DNA of 64,000 nt from NCBI GenBank assembly GCA_947044365.1, contig OX345636.1, positions 22,167,466 through 22,231,465 of the forward strand, in the 5' to 3' direction. Under the pieces are notes generated by a model, which was not told where the DNA came from, searched no databases, and was given only the letters and a program-made list of their open reading frames with translations. Made by a program: the position numbers and the translations under genes. The DNA is from Petrosia ficiformis. Its lineage: Eukaryota > Porifera > Demospongiae > Haplosclerida > Petrosiidae. Shown here piece after piece: positions 12,416-23,630 of the stretch. Position 1 is the first letter of the stretch; each line of letters starts with the position of its first letter.

Positions 12416-15400
12416 TTGGCATGTTAACTATTATACCACTGAAGAAGATAGCTGAAAAGCTAAGGAAACATCAAGTTTTAATGGCTTTAAAAAGTAAGAA
12501 GAGTAGATAATCAAAATAAACAAAGTACATTTAATCATAGCCGGCTTTCATACAGGAATTTAATGTGGGGTTAAGGGGAATTATCACAAGGGGTGTGTGG
12601 AGGTATCCTTCCCCACGAAAATGTTTAAATCTAGGCCACTCTGAGCCTGTAGCTGATGATATTAAAAAAGGTTCCAGAGGTGTAAATATTCAAAAACCAC
12701 AGTGATTTAACAGGTGCCTTATACGTAGTATTAAACTTTGGAAACTCGTTCTGGAGGTGGAAAATTCCAGTCCTCGATCCCATTTTTTTGATATGCATTC
12801 CTCCATATATTTTGTTTTATTTAACAAACTGATTGGAGAATTAAAGAAATATATGTAATATCTAGTTAGTTACAAACTATATGTATTTTCTTCACCCACC
12901 ATCACACACCCATATTCCTACCCAAAGCAAGAATAGAGAAACTGTAAAACCTCTGTATAAAGAGTACCAGATGGGCTTGTATGGTAATAGTAATGACTTG
13001 CCCACTTCCCAAATAAACCAGGGAATTACTAAAACATCTGGAGAGGATAGAAGAAAGATTTCTCTACAAATTGCACTTGTGAGAGGAATATATTTGATGG
13101 TGATCTAAATCAGTGCTATTTTATTGTATTTGCAATTAATTCTACCTAGTTTCGTACATGCAGCTCCTTATAAGGTTAGGATAAATGTTCACTGTTGAAG
13201 GGGAAAAGGAGAGGGGCATACGCTTTTCTTTTCCTTTAGAAGGAAAAACATACAAAATAGTGATGAATGTTATGGAACCCACCCTCCTTATATTAGCACC
13301 CAAAAATACATAATCAATAAAATCTACTATAATTTTGACAATTATTGTCACAATATCATTAACTACTTACCATTATTCAAAAACAATCCTAAGACCATCA
13401 GTATCACAGTTCGACGAACAATTTGATACAAACGAGACAAAAAAGAATCTTTTCTCCGACCACGAAATGAGAAAACAATAGACACCCCCATTATCCAAAC
13501 AAACCATGGAAAGACAAGATCAGCCACAGTTACTCCATTCCACCTGCTATGATCAAAAAACCAGTAACCACCTCCACCATAGTTCACAAATATCATAATA
13601 ATGAGAGATAACCTGTAAGAGCATATACATGTAAAAAAAATAGATTACTTATTAATTTTTATGTCCCACAGGGCCAACTATATTATTGCTTTCCACAGGG
13701 TTGAATCTATGTACTTATATACATGTATGCATATTTATTATGTGTGTTTCACATATGTGTTGTATATATAGTTAAGGAAGTTGCATCAATCCAGGGGCTC
13801 AGTCAATTAAGGGCATGGCACGTAATAGAACATACATTCAAACACTACAGACTAGCAGGAAAAAACCTGGTTGCAGTCTAGAAACTATAAACTTACTAAT
13901 AGCTAAATGGATTCCTAAAGTTCTATAAGAAACTTCAAAAGGTAAAACGAGTGAATAATCAAAAACTACATGTATATTGAAAAGTCCTTGGGGTACATGT
14001 AGTGTACTATCCATTGTGCTTTCACCAATCAATAATTGTTTTTGTTTTTACATATTTGTTTTATTATTACACCACTGATGAAGATAGCTGAATAGCTATC
14101 GAAACGTCTGGTTTATTATTTATTTTCAAATAAATTGATTGGAGAATTGAATAAATTATGTCTACAGTTAATATACCCAATCATTCAGGATTATATACTA
14201 ATAATTGTTTTTGTAATAACCAAACTATTTCGGAACTTTCGGTAGTTATACAACTACATCCAGACATTTTTCAGACCAACCAGGACACTCAGACAAATCT
14301 TGTGTCACCCTAAGGACCCTGTCCAAGCTCACCAACAAGCAGGAGTTGGTCTTGTTCTGATTGTTCCAAGTCGTACATTGGACACACAGTGGTCGATCGA
14401 CATGCTTTCACACATCCTCGATGTACAATGGAGTCTTGGCACATACACAAAGAGAAAGATGCTCTGAATAGAGAAAAAGGACTACTGCCTGATGTCTACC
14501 TGACACTGCAATCCAGTCACAAGTTTGACACAACCAAATGCATGTGACACAGACCAGTGTGTGTGACATCTACACATCATGCATGCTCCTTAGTATCTTG
14601 TACAGTCTAATGTAGTATAAATAGTAGAATGTTTTTTAACTATTAATATACCACTGATGAAGGTAGTTGTATAACTACCAAAATGTTTGGTTATTATAAA
14701 AACAATTGTTGATTGGTGAAAGCAAACATAGAGCTATGAAAATAATAATGACACCACTGTAACCAAACATGTAGATAGTAGAATAAAGCAACTCTATTAT
14801 CTATGCTGGGACAAAGCAATCATAGGGACACTTTTTTCTCCTTACATCTTTTCATTTATTATTATAATACTTGTACATGATACTTATATTCACTCACCCT
14901 CTAATAGTATCAAGTGATTTTAACCTTTTTTTCTTTCTTTCTTCACCAATAGGGGTCAGTCCAGTTGTTGAAATTAACTTCAAGAAATAATATATATATA
15001 TTTTTTTTTTTTTTAACACAAATTATAGTTTTGGGGTTCACATGGTATTGTACAAAATGATTAAGCTGAAACACTTTTGAATACAAAAAGCCACCAGTAT
15101 CATGGGCATAACTGACTGCTGGACACTTGTCCTGCTCCCTATATGCTTTACCACACATTCTTGGACAATGCCCTACATAAATGGCTGTTACACTACTACC
15201 TAAGATGTTAGTTAGTGTCTCCAGTAAGAAAATAAGTTCATACAAAAGGGAGATAACTTCCTAATAATAATAAGAGTCTATAGTCCAAGATTCTATAACA
15301 TCGCTTATATGTACATGTAAGTATCACTCAGTGAGAATCAGTTATTTGGTACTAAACTTGCTTTTGATGTATTAAAATCATTATAACAGTCTCACAAAAT

Positions 15401-18400
15401 CATATATATATGATTATATGCATTTAGTTTAGCAAAGCAATGATAGGAAGAGAGAGAAGCAACCAAGAAAGAACAAGAGATAGAGAGAGAAGCAACCAAG
15501 AAAGAACAAGAGATAGAGAGAGAAAGAGAGGAGAGAAAAATAAAATACCAAATCTGTAGACTCTGAGGTGTTAACAGTGCCATAATTTTTTCTTACTGAG
15601 TGTACCTCAGGATCTCCCATGTCCTGTGATAATAATTAGGTAGGGATGTCATATTATATAGTTAGTATATCTGTATGATTATGTACATGCACAAAACGAC
15701 TGCAATCAGAAAGCAAAACTTTTTTTGTGCATGAAAACAAGCATTTCTAAGTTCATTGATAGAAAATAATTGAAGACAATATTATGTGTAATCTTACAAC
15801 TTACCCTCCAGCCCTTGTGTAACAGGAGCAGTATAAAATCTTATTAGCTTATTAGTGCAAGTGGAGTGGATGTGAATCACATCCAATAGATGGAACTACA
15901 AATTGATCATCATGTTAGCACCAGAGGCAGTGCTCAATATGGCCTCAATTGTACTTGATTTCAAGCACCACTTCCACAGCGATAGGCTTCAACATGTACT
16001 TATTTTATATGATTTGGTAACTGTGAGTTGCAAAAATTATCATAACATTTAGAAAAGCCTTTCTTTTATTTTGACCTTTGTATAATTTGAAGTCTGCCAG
16101 TAGCTCATTCAAAGTCCTAATGTTTGTTAATTTTGCAGTTATTATTGGAATACATAGATACACAAAACAATTACACTAACCCTCTCCACCTACATGGACA
16201 TGGGCAAGGGTAATACTGCAAAAGAATGGCTATCAAGTTCAATTGGAAATGCGATTACAACTACACTGTACATGCATGCAATGACAAGCCTGGTAATATT
16301 AAACCATTACGTTCAAATAATTATAATAGTATTCACAACTATTGTTTATCTTACTTTACTATATACTCTATCCACTTTCCTCCAGTGTAACATTCCTCTT
16401 CCATGCATCCAACTGAAATAAGAACACTTTTTATAAAAAGGGTTATAAAATAATTATAATACTACTACACATATTTCACATATTCAATCTACATGTAGGA
16501 ATTATTAGGGCACTGTCAACATTTTTTATTATGACGCTGCTATAGATGCCTGCCTATATGCACATCTCTCCTCTTGTGTACTTACCTGTATGCATATATT
16601 CCTCCTGTCCAAATTACAAATGAACCAATAAGAACAATAGCTGCATAGAGTATTGCTGTGAGTAGTAAAAAAATACACTAGTGCAACAATCAGTATTGCT
16701 AAATCTAGACACACAGTTTTAATATTATACTGGCTTTTGCAAATTAGTTTTATGGATTATGATATTTTGAACACATGTTTACCTTAAAGCACTTTAGTGT
16801 CTAGGAAGACCATACAATAGACAAAATGGCCTTTCTTAAATAATTCACCAACAGCTAATTATTGATGCATATTACAAGTATTCAGTTGAAATTATTATAA
16901 TCCACAAGACAAGATTTTGCAGAGCTAATCGTATATTTTTATGGCCCACAGAGCTATCCCAGATTGGTTATCATGGAGCTTAATGTATTTATTATGTTTG
17001 TATCACATTCCTAGGAAGCTGCATCATTCCGGGTGATCAGTTAATTAATGGATGTGGCACATGAAAGAACACATGAATGCCAGCAGCAATGATTTAGGTT
17101 AGAACTTCGGAAACAGTACTTCAGTTTCATCAAGGATCTGTGTAACCCAGTATTCAGAGCACACAAAAAGATACAGACACCAGAGCTGAAAGCAATGAAT
17201 GACAGCCACCGCAAAGCATATCATAAGGATACTTTTTTTTCTAAATATATATCTTGTTTCACCTGTAATTATGAACGTGTAAATCAATGGTGTCAGTATG
17301 ATGTTTTTGAAAAAATGATATACATACATTTTGTAAACATCAACCTACAGTTTATTAACTAAGTATACAACAAGTACATGTAACAAGGCCACATACATGC
17401 AAAGCATGCATGATTTCACTTACGCAGATAGGAGTTCTGTCCTTTCTGTGTCTCATGTAAATGACATTTATCATTTATAGTTTTATTGATTAAGTAAGTG
17501 AATTTGCTGCTTTCTTGAAAGTGTTGAGACAATCTATTGTGTAAATGGTAAATTGAATATGATTATATATACATGTACTAGAGTTTTTGATAACTTTTGA
17601 AGCTTGGGCCAAATTGGCTCAAAAATGGTTTGTGTGTGCACCAATCTTAAGCCAATTAACTAAGAGTTAATGCTGTTACTGACAATAAAATCATAATTAA
17701 CTGCACCACTGGCCCAAAGAGAGAACTGTGCAGTGGCAAATAAGAAGCTCTTTGGGCCAATGGTGCACCATATGAAAACACTGACATGTACATATACCCA
17801 ATGGGCAATGAGCAATGAAATATCACAATCATCAGTGTAAAACACATGTAACCATGAGTGATATTCACCACAGCAGATGGATCATACATAATCGAACTCT
17901 TTAATACCACATGACCATCACATGATCACTTTTAGTTGTTTCATAATTATGGCTTTTTATTTTAAAATGGAAATGTGGCATGGATTAAATTTATGTACTG
18001 CAGGTGATACTCTGTATATGATTAAAAATGTACAGAGCACAACAATATACAATCTACATGTATTATATACATTTAACCCTTAGAGCACTGATGTCACATA
18101 TATGTGACATTTCACCCCTACGTGGTTCGCCAGCAACACGAAGCTGTCCAAATGCTTGTAATTGGCGTCAGGCACAAGTTGATGAACGTGGGTAAAAAAG
18201 TTGATGGTTTTTCGGCCGCCCTTTGGCCTAAATAACGATTACGGGGGTAATTTTAAAGGGGGGGTGTCCCCCCGTTAATGTGGGGGATCGAAGGGGGCTG
18301 TGCCCCCTCGCTGCCGACAAATTTAGCTTTTTTTGACCCCGCCCATGCCCTCTGGTGGGTACCTGAGGCATTTTCCTTGCTGTAAAAGCTGAAATCGTGG

Positions 18401-21400
18401 GTGTAGCTGGTGCCAACATGCAGTGGGGTCATTTTGTTAGCCCCAGTTCCAGTCAAAAGAGGGAGAGCACTGCATTTGATTTGATCCTACGATGCGCTTG
18501 GGGACTTTCGAGTCCCGGTAAGCAAGGTGGTGGAAGTAGTAGTCCATGTCGGAAAAGGAGCCAAGTTTGGGATAGAGAAAGTGAACGGTGGCCAAATTTT
18601 TTGCAAGAGAGTCGCCAGTGTTGGAAATGGGAAGAATTTTGAAAAACAGGCTCAGTGCTCTAAGGGTTAAATGTATATATACCAGACATGGGGTGAAGTA
18701 CTTTGGTACTTGTACTTAAGTACACTTAAGCACAGTTAATGAAGTACTTGGTAATTACTCAAATCTTTTCTCATGAGAAGCACAGATATTTGTACTGTAT
18801 TTAAGCACCGATCATATTTTCAAGTGCTTCCAAGTACTTTTGAAGCACTTTGAAGTACTTTTACTACTTTAACATGCCAGCATCTTCTGCGCCAGTCGAG
18901 CACCTTTTCAGTGTAGCAGGAAAGATCTTTTGACCTGAACGAGGCAGACTTACAGACTATAGATTTTCTAAAATGATGTTCATTAGATGCAACAATGAAC
19001 TTGTTACTTTTAAGTGATGTTTTGAAAACACTATTTTCACTATAATAGCTCAAGTGCTTAAAATTGTACTTAAGTACCACACCAAAGTACTCATACTTTA
19101 ATGAGTACAAATGCCGAATTGAGGTACTCGTACTCATACTCACTTTTTAATTTTTACAAGTACTCATAATGTACTCAAGTACTTTCAAAAGTACTTCGCC
19201 CCAAGCCTGGTATATACATACATATACCTGCATTCCGTATGGTTAGAACCATTGAGTCTAATAAAGAAGTAAGACATAGCAAACTTTGTATCCACTATAA
19301 TATCACTAGTTTCTCCTGGAAATATTGTGGCTATTGGATATTCAGAACACTGTGAAATAAAATGACTTACATCACAGCAATACTTTATTTGCAAAAAAAA
19401 TTCATTATTATAATTATACAACTTTTTAGTAAGAACTTCTCTTCTAGAGTAGATTTACTAAGCACAGTGTACAATTGATTCCACTCTGCTTGTCATATAA
19501 CCCTATACATGTCATTCAGTCACCAGTGCTCACCACTGTACAGCTAGCAATAACTAATGACAGGCCTTAGTGCACTTGAACCAAAAGTTGGTACTGTAAG
19601 AGCACTCGAGCACTATGTCAATCCAACCTCTTGTGTTTGTTTAGCCAGAAAATTGGGCTCGAATTATATTTGCTATAAATAAAAGTTGGTTGATTTAAAG
19701 TTGGCAGTGTCAGGTAAAGCCATCTTCTTGACACTTCCTTTAACCACCAACAGCAGTCCACAAATCAACATTGGCAGAATTTATTTTTCCAATGCTTTAA
19801 TCAATCTGTGAAACCATCATATTTAATTCACAGACAAATCTTCCAGTTATATATACAGTATTTACTGTACCTTGTAACAGTTATGAGACAATTCAGTGCA
19901 CATCAATGGATACGGCAGCTGGTTTGTAACTGAAAGTAACGCTTCGTCAATCTTAAGTTTTCTAACAGCACTAAAAAAAATAACAAATAAATTAAAATAT
20001 TACTGCATTCTCAGCTAGTAAACACATAAATTAACTATATAAAGATGTAAGCTATAACTAAATTACAGATTTAGCACACAATTAGAACCCTTTTAGCAGG
20101 CCTAATAGTTATTAGTTCACTTAAATACTGCAATTACTTGCGAGCATATTACAGCTACTGTGGTGTGGAAACAGTGAGGTGATTGAGATCTGTTGACCTA
20201 TTTCACCATCTTATTCTACTCCCCCTATACTTAATTTAGTTTAGAAATTTACTATTCAGACAATGTCCAGTATGACTAGCTGTTTCCAAATCAGTGATGA
20301 TTAACATGTACATCAGTTGACAAATCTCTATAAGTACATGTACATTGATTTATAACTTATTACCAATGAAATGAGCTTTGTGGATATTTTGTATTTAACA
20401 GTTCTACATTACTACAATAGGATTTTGAGTGACAAACCTTGTTGTAGATGAAGTTACTCTTACTTTTGGACTATTCACATCTCCATATATAGTCAGTATT
20501 ACTGGTTTTCTATTATTGATACACACTTCTACAGATGAAACAAAGAATGATATTTTATTCAACTTGTATTGATCACTTGTTTCTTAAACCATCACACTCA
20601 CTCATCTAAGTTCTAACTAGTACCAATTATAAACATAACCATATATTTAAATGAGATTTGTTTAGCAACCATACTTAGATACCCAATTACTTTGATATGC
20701 TGAAAACCTTTAAAAATCTCAATCAAATATGAACTTTCAATATACATGTAATTATGTACATGTTGTACACACTACACATTGCAATACATAACATAAATAA
20801 TGAACAAATAACGTATCAAGTACTATTCCACCAATATTCTCATTGAGTAAGTGTTAAAGTCTTTAGTGCAATCATACACCGATCAGAAAGCATCCTATAA
20901 TTTAATTTAGTCCATCATATAATGTAAAAGCCTTTTGTTAAGATAATTATACAATGGGGGATTTAGTATATGTGCAATGTACAGAATATCAAAACAAGAA
21001 TATTGTCTGTGTTGTTGCTATAAGTAGTCACAACACACCTTATAGTAACCTTGCACACACACACACACACACACGCATGCGTACTGAATAAAAGTTCATA
21101 CTGACTTATCCTGTCTACTGTAAATGTTGCACCACCTTTCTCTCATATGTAAATATTATACAATTAAGTATATATTAGTGATATATAGCAGTAATAATGA
21201 TAATTAATGAATCTTGACTCTTAATAAGGAGGTTTCCATGGTGGCACTGTTATACAACCAGTCATGAATTCATAACAGATACAACTTTATAAACACAAGA
21301 GTAGTAGCATATTGAACAATTTTTTTTGTCCAGCAAATGACCAATATTTTGTACTTTACACATGTACATGTATCTGTAAAGAAACACAACAAGTTTGTAT

Positions 21401-22987
21401 GTTTAAGAGTACTCGTACCTACATGTAGCTTACACAACTACAATACATGTATGTACAACAAACCTGGTAGATAATACTTTGTTTGATTTTGTTCAAGAGT
21501 GAAAGTAACATTCCAGCACTTAGATACTATAATTTATATAGTAGAATGATAAAATACAAGTAAAAATCATTAATTATTACATTGGAATATGACTATGAGT
21601 AGGTTGATCTGACCAATCAAATTGTTTAAAATGAATAGTGATATCAAACCTCCCAGTAAAATGTCCCTGGAATTCTATAAATTGACTGAAAAATATCTTG
21701 ACTGTTTTTTTTGTATAATAAAAGTCACACACACACACACAAAGAAAACCTGATTACAGTAACCCTCTTCTCTGCCTACGTGGGCGAGGGTTAATTATAT
21801 AATAATAAAAGCATAGTAAAAAGGACAAAAGCCACGTCTCTAAGTTGTCACGAATAACAGTCTTAAACTTCTTTGTTTACAGCATTTGATCCAAGTAGAT
21901 TCTGATACATCACTTGAAGCTTCATGCTTGTCTTCTAAATCTCGCTTGTTCATGCCTAAAGTCTGGGTGGGATTGTTGGTTGACCAATCAGAATAACCAC
22001 ATCTGTCACTATGAGGGTGTGTGGTTTTGCCATATTTCAAATAACCAGTATTTGGTCTTTTGCACAAGAAATAGATTGAACTGACTATCAGAAGTGATCC
22101 AGAGTTACACAAATCCATACTAGGCTTCATTATAATATTAATATGATGCATGAAATTATGGATACTATTGCTAGTGCAAAGATTTGATTATTTACTACAA
22201 CTAACATGCACTTCATGGTTGAGCAGATTACATACTGCAGTACGGCTTTCATACCTCACACAATTGGTACAAGTACTTCATTCAATAAATTCATTAGAAA
22301 TGTTTACACTTTGTATAACCATTAATCTATAAAATATCTCTTCATATCATGCCACAATCTTAAACATTTTGATGAGTGTGGTTCAAAACTTCAAATAATT
22401 AAAACATATTGTAAATCGATATAATTTTGGTTAATTAAAATACTGATTGTCATCACAGAAAAGCATAATTGCTTAGCTTCATCATAACTATCGAATAGAT
22501 TCTGTGTATCTATGGCTCTAGCTGTCATGATATAAATTGATACCTAAAATTGACCCCTCAGTCCAAATAAAGTAATGGGACTCCCCTAGTCCAAATACAA
22601 TGTACTTTACAAATACTTCAAAGTGGAGCTCAAATTGTTTTGAACCATAGGCTCTCTTGTCGTTAAGGATAAAATCTGAACAAAAAGATCCAACATTATT
22701 AAAGGGCAGTCCACAGCTCTGTATACCCACAACACACTTATACAAATATATGCCGGATACACAATTTTATAGTTCATAGCACTACTACATGTATGTACAT
22801 GTACCTCCAGTTTTGAAAGTATTTGTTGAATAATCAGAACAACTTATATTCTTGAAAATTATAACATGGTCTTGATTATCCATATCAAACAGTTCTACAC
22901 TGATTTTAGCCCGTGTATCAAGAAAATTGTAAACAGTTATATGTACATCGTTCTCCTTACTATGAACCAAAGATAGGAGCTGAAGAC
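4417..22987 (-). CDS. HGSNAT: Heparan-alpha-glucosaminide N-acetyltransferase
   Basis: Lysosomal membrane enzyme that moves acetyl groups from cytosolic acetyl-CoA to terminal glucosamine of heparan sulfate. Exons in transcription order: 22805-22987, 21464-21526, 20438-20528, 19871-19970, 19228-19349 (luminal domain, N-glycosylation sites such as NVT and NQT); 16586-16655 (hydrophobic segment); 15549-15623; 14898 to about 14940 ([10 protein letters not shown]); 13371-13612 (MIFVNYGGG and [20 protein letters not shown]; the His matches the proposed catalytic His of the human enzyme); 11698-11810 ([19 protein letters not shown]); 10267-10391 ([16 protein letters not shown]); 9800-9926 ([20 protein letters not shown]); about 5760-5964 ([13 protein letters not shown]); 5452-5494; 5020-5132; 4417-4595 ([10 protein letters not shown], stop at 4417). 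Phases agree at most junctions. Unsettled: the joins around 16586-16655 (about 30-40 luminal residues may lie in a missed exon), the donor near 5760, and the true start. Exon 22805-22987 begins after a strong CTTTTGTGCAG acceptor, so the signal peptide may lie further upstream. The alternative is a start at 23042-22985, whose translation is hydrophobic. Confidence 0.93.
5995..6225 (-). repeat. Copy of the GCAATCATAGGGATG repeat family
   Basis: Contains 'TTATGGCCCACAGG', 'GATGATTGCTTTCCCATGGG' and 'GTAATTAAGGAAGTTAC', matching in reverse the ends of the elements at 6489-9047 and 36345-36751. Lies in an HGSNAT intron. Degenerate, no coding capacity. Confidence 0.5.
6677..8202 (+). mobile_element. 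hAT element, copy 1, with intact 8-bp target duplication
   Basis: Terminal inverted repeats TAGTGATGGGCGATAC / GTATCGCCCATCACTA, flanked on both sides by the exact 8-bp duplication GTTTCTAC (6669-6676 and 8203-8210), the hAT signature. Length 1526 bp. The left terminal repeat runs almost directly into the middle of the transposase, so the 5' part (BED finger and first catalytic region) has been deleted: a non-autonomous internal-deletion derivative. Closely related to the copy at 29906-31538. Confidence 0.93.
6730..7830 (+). pseudogene. hAT transposase, C-terminal two thirds
   Basis: One open frame of about 365 codons, beginning inside the RNase H-like core ([35 protein letters not shown]) and ending with the hAT dimerisation region ([47 protein letters not shown]). 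The frame extends leftward into the terminal repeat without a convincing ATG, so the N-terminus, BED zinc finger and first catalytic Asp are missing. The rest is uninterrupted, which suggests a fairly recent copy. Zinc-finger BED (ZBED)-like transposases are the closest family I recognise. It cannot be a complete transposase. Confidence 0.88.
8376..8491. repeat. Foldback element with 43-bp arms
   Basis: Arms 8376-8418 and 8449-8491 are reverse complements with a single mismatch, around a 30-nt GC-rich loop that is itself partly self-complementary (GGGCGGTACGCCC). Non-coding. Nested in the composite element at 6489-9047. Confidence 0.9.
8495..8930. repeat. Dispersed repeat (partner at 50600-50945)
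   Basis: Shares with 50600-50945 the order: CAAACACTCGCC..CTTGCT, 'AACTAACGAAG', 'AAGTTAAAAGTC', 'AAATAC/AAATCC GAAGTT', 'GTGG..GT.GCCCG', a second 'CTTGCT/CTTACT..AACGAAGCAT', then 'CCGCCCAC..TT.TA.TTACG'. It contains an internal repeat of the CTTGCT...AACGAAG segment. No open frame of note. Confidence 0.6.
10030..10170. repeat. CA/CATG-rich microsatellite in an HGSNAT intron
   Basis: Runs of CACACA, GCACGCATGCATGCAC and TACATGTACAT. The long minus-strand open frames here are products of the repeat, not genes. Confidence 0.8.
11270..11460 (+). repeat. Dispersed repeat, first arm of an inverted pair
   Basis: Holds 'AAGTTTAATACTTC..ACAGCTGTTAAACCATTGTGGTTTTTGAG' and 'ATATCATCAGCTACAGGC', which recur as reverse complement at 12545-12790. 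The two lie about 1 kb apart within HGSNAT intronic sequence. Confidence 0.55.
12545..12790 (-). repeat. Dispersed repeat, second arm of an inverted pair
   Basis: Contains 'GCCTGTAGCTGATGATATT', 'CAAAAACCACAGTGATTTAACAGG' and 'GTATTAAACTTTGG', the inverted counterparts of 11270-11460. No coding signal. Confidence 0.55.
13655..13890 (-). repeat. Copy of the GCAATCATAGGGATG repeat family
   Basis: Holds 'CCCACAGGGCCA', 'ATTGCTTTCCACAGGG', 'TTAAGGAAGTTGCATCA' and 'GGGGCTCAGTCAATTAAGGG', which match in reverse the 3' part of the element at 36345-36751. Lies just upstream of the 13371-13612 HGSNAT exon in intronic DNA. Confidence 0.55.
14045..14160 (+). repeat. Penelope-like 3' fragment
   Basis: 'ACCACTGATGAAGATAGCTGAATAGCTATCGAAACGTCTGG' style sequence (14071-14112), a decayed sister of the one at 14645-14690; a third lies near 12434-12475. 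The 'GATGAAGrTAGyTG...CGAAACGT' hairpin is typical of the tail of these elements. Confidence 0.5.
14200..14720 (+). mobile_element. Penelope-like retroelement fragment with GIY-YIG endonuclease relic
   Basis: Between 14255 and 14540 the plus strand, read over several frames, recalls the GIY-YIG endonuclease end of a Penelope-like element: a segment like TLRQ.L..PKDPV, then a Cys/Ser..Y-I-G-H-T block, then a strong [17 protein letters not shown] match and LLPDVYL. Stops and shifts break it. The 3' hairpin 'CCACTGATGAAGGTAGTTGTATAACTACC' follows at 14645-14680. Identification rests on recalled family motifs. The element is dead and partial, with no reverse transcriptase beside it, and lies in an HGSNAT intron. 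Confidence 0.65.
15445..15535. repeat. Two tandem copies of a purine-rich ~35-bp unit
   Basis: 'GAGAGAAGCAACCAAGAAAGAACAAGAGATA' style unit repeated twice next to the splice donor of the 15549-15623 HGSNAT exon. The minus-strand frame reads hydrophobic residues across it only because the complement is pyrimidine-rich. Confidence 0.75.
16935..17100 (-). repeat. Degenerate copy of the GCAATCATAGGGATG repeat family
   Basis: 'TTTTATGGCCCACAG', 'TAGGAAGCTGCATCATTCCGGG' and 'CAGTTAATTAATGGATGTGGCAC' parallel the copies at 13655 and 36345. No coding signal. Confidence 0.45.
17711..17758. repeat. Short inverted repeat
   Basis: GGCCCAAAGAG (17711-17721) and CTCTTTGGGCC (17748-17758) are exact inverted repeats around a 26-nt loop. 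Possibly a tiny decayed foldback element. Confidence 0.5.
18077..18666. mobile_element. piggyBac-type non-autonomous element
   Basis: Ends CCCTTAGAGCACTGA / TCAGTGCTCTAAGGG with TTAA at both borders (18073-18076 and 18667-18670), which is the piggyBac target duplication. Length 590 bp. Contains a subterminal palindrome GTCACATATATGTGAC and GC-rich hairpins (GGGGGTGTCCCCCC, GGGGGCTGTGCCCCC). Short open frames inside look accidental. A second, decayed copy is at 28471-28840. Confidence 0.8.
18691..19209 (+). mobile_element. hAT remnant with transposase tail
   Basis: Ends resemble each other as an inverted repeat (CAGACATGGGGTGAAGTAC and GTACTTCGCCCCAAGCCTG), flanked by near-matching ATATATAC / GTATATAC. 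Much of the interior is made of AAGTACTT-type motifs. At 18873-18930 the plus strand reads [19 protein letters not shown], the hAT dimerisation signature, then a stop. It begins only about 20 bp after the piggyBac-type element. Confidence 0.7.
20590..21460. other. HGSNAT intronic sequence without further genes
   Basis: AT-rich spacer between HGSNAT exons at 20438-20528 and 21464-21526. A (CA)n tract lies at about 21053-21075. Nothing else seen. Confidence 0.5.
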
Positions 22988-23167
22988 CTGCACAAAAGAG
23001 AAAAGTAATGGTGACTTGCATGTACATCAAGAAATAATACACAATCTAAAATTAATGTTGCATCCATAATAATTGCTATGTACTATGTAATGATTGCAAA
23101 ACCTATCTAGCCATAGTCAATTAATTCTTTCAGATATGAAGAAAGACAAACAACCTGCTGGTACAAA

Positions 23168-23174
23168 ATATAAT

Positions 23175-23215
<41 letters not shown>

Positions 23216-23232
23216 TATATATATATATACAT
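23168..23232. repeat. TA microsatellite
   Basis: Near-pure (TA)n broken by AATTA. Upstream of the visible HGSNAT exons. Confidence 0.85.
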
Positions 23233-23630
23233 AATTGCACTTCAATTAACAATGAAAGTGCCAAATATAATGGCACTCTCTTGGTTTTGGAACAGCAGTC
23301 ATCACAAGGTAAATAATTACTATTACTTAATAAGAAGTGCCTAACCAGTAATAAAAGCAAACAAAATCCATGAAGACCTCTTCATTATTCTGATCTGCAG
23401 GGAGAACTGCTCCACCCCCAAATTATTATCAATATATCTCTCTGGACACGCCCATTCACATTTCAGAATAATGAGAATATTACGCGAAAGTAACAACAAG
23501 TTCCCTTCTCCAAAGTTGCCTAGTAGGATGGTTAAAAGTAGTAGATTGCAAACGACAGAAAATTATCAAGCAACATGTGCCACAAAGTAGAAGCATTCAA
23601 GCATGCTCTATTCACTGGTAACATGGAGTT

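Noticed and set aside
17656..17910. Hydrophobic minus-strand ORF between HGSNAT exons
   Set aside because: Considered as the missing luminal exon, but no acceptor/donor pair gives the needed phase, and a short inverted repeat runs through it.
18228..18642. ORFs inside the piggyBac-type element
   Set aside because: GC-rich hairpin sequence without transposase motifs; not shared as a frame with the copy at 28471-28840.
21840..22151. Minus-strand ORF with a membrane-like segment and polar tail
   Set aside because: It lies between two HGSNAT exons that join in perfect phase without it; no splice sites tie it to the gene. It could still be an unrelated exon.
22518..22745. Minus-strand ORF ([20 protein letters not shown]) near the HGSNAT 5' end
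   Set aside because: Possible acceptors do not fit the phase of the neighbouring exon, and the exon skipping it fits exactly.
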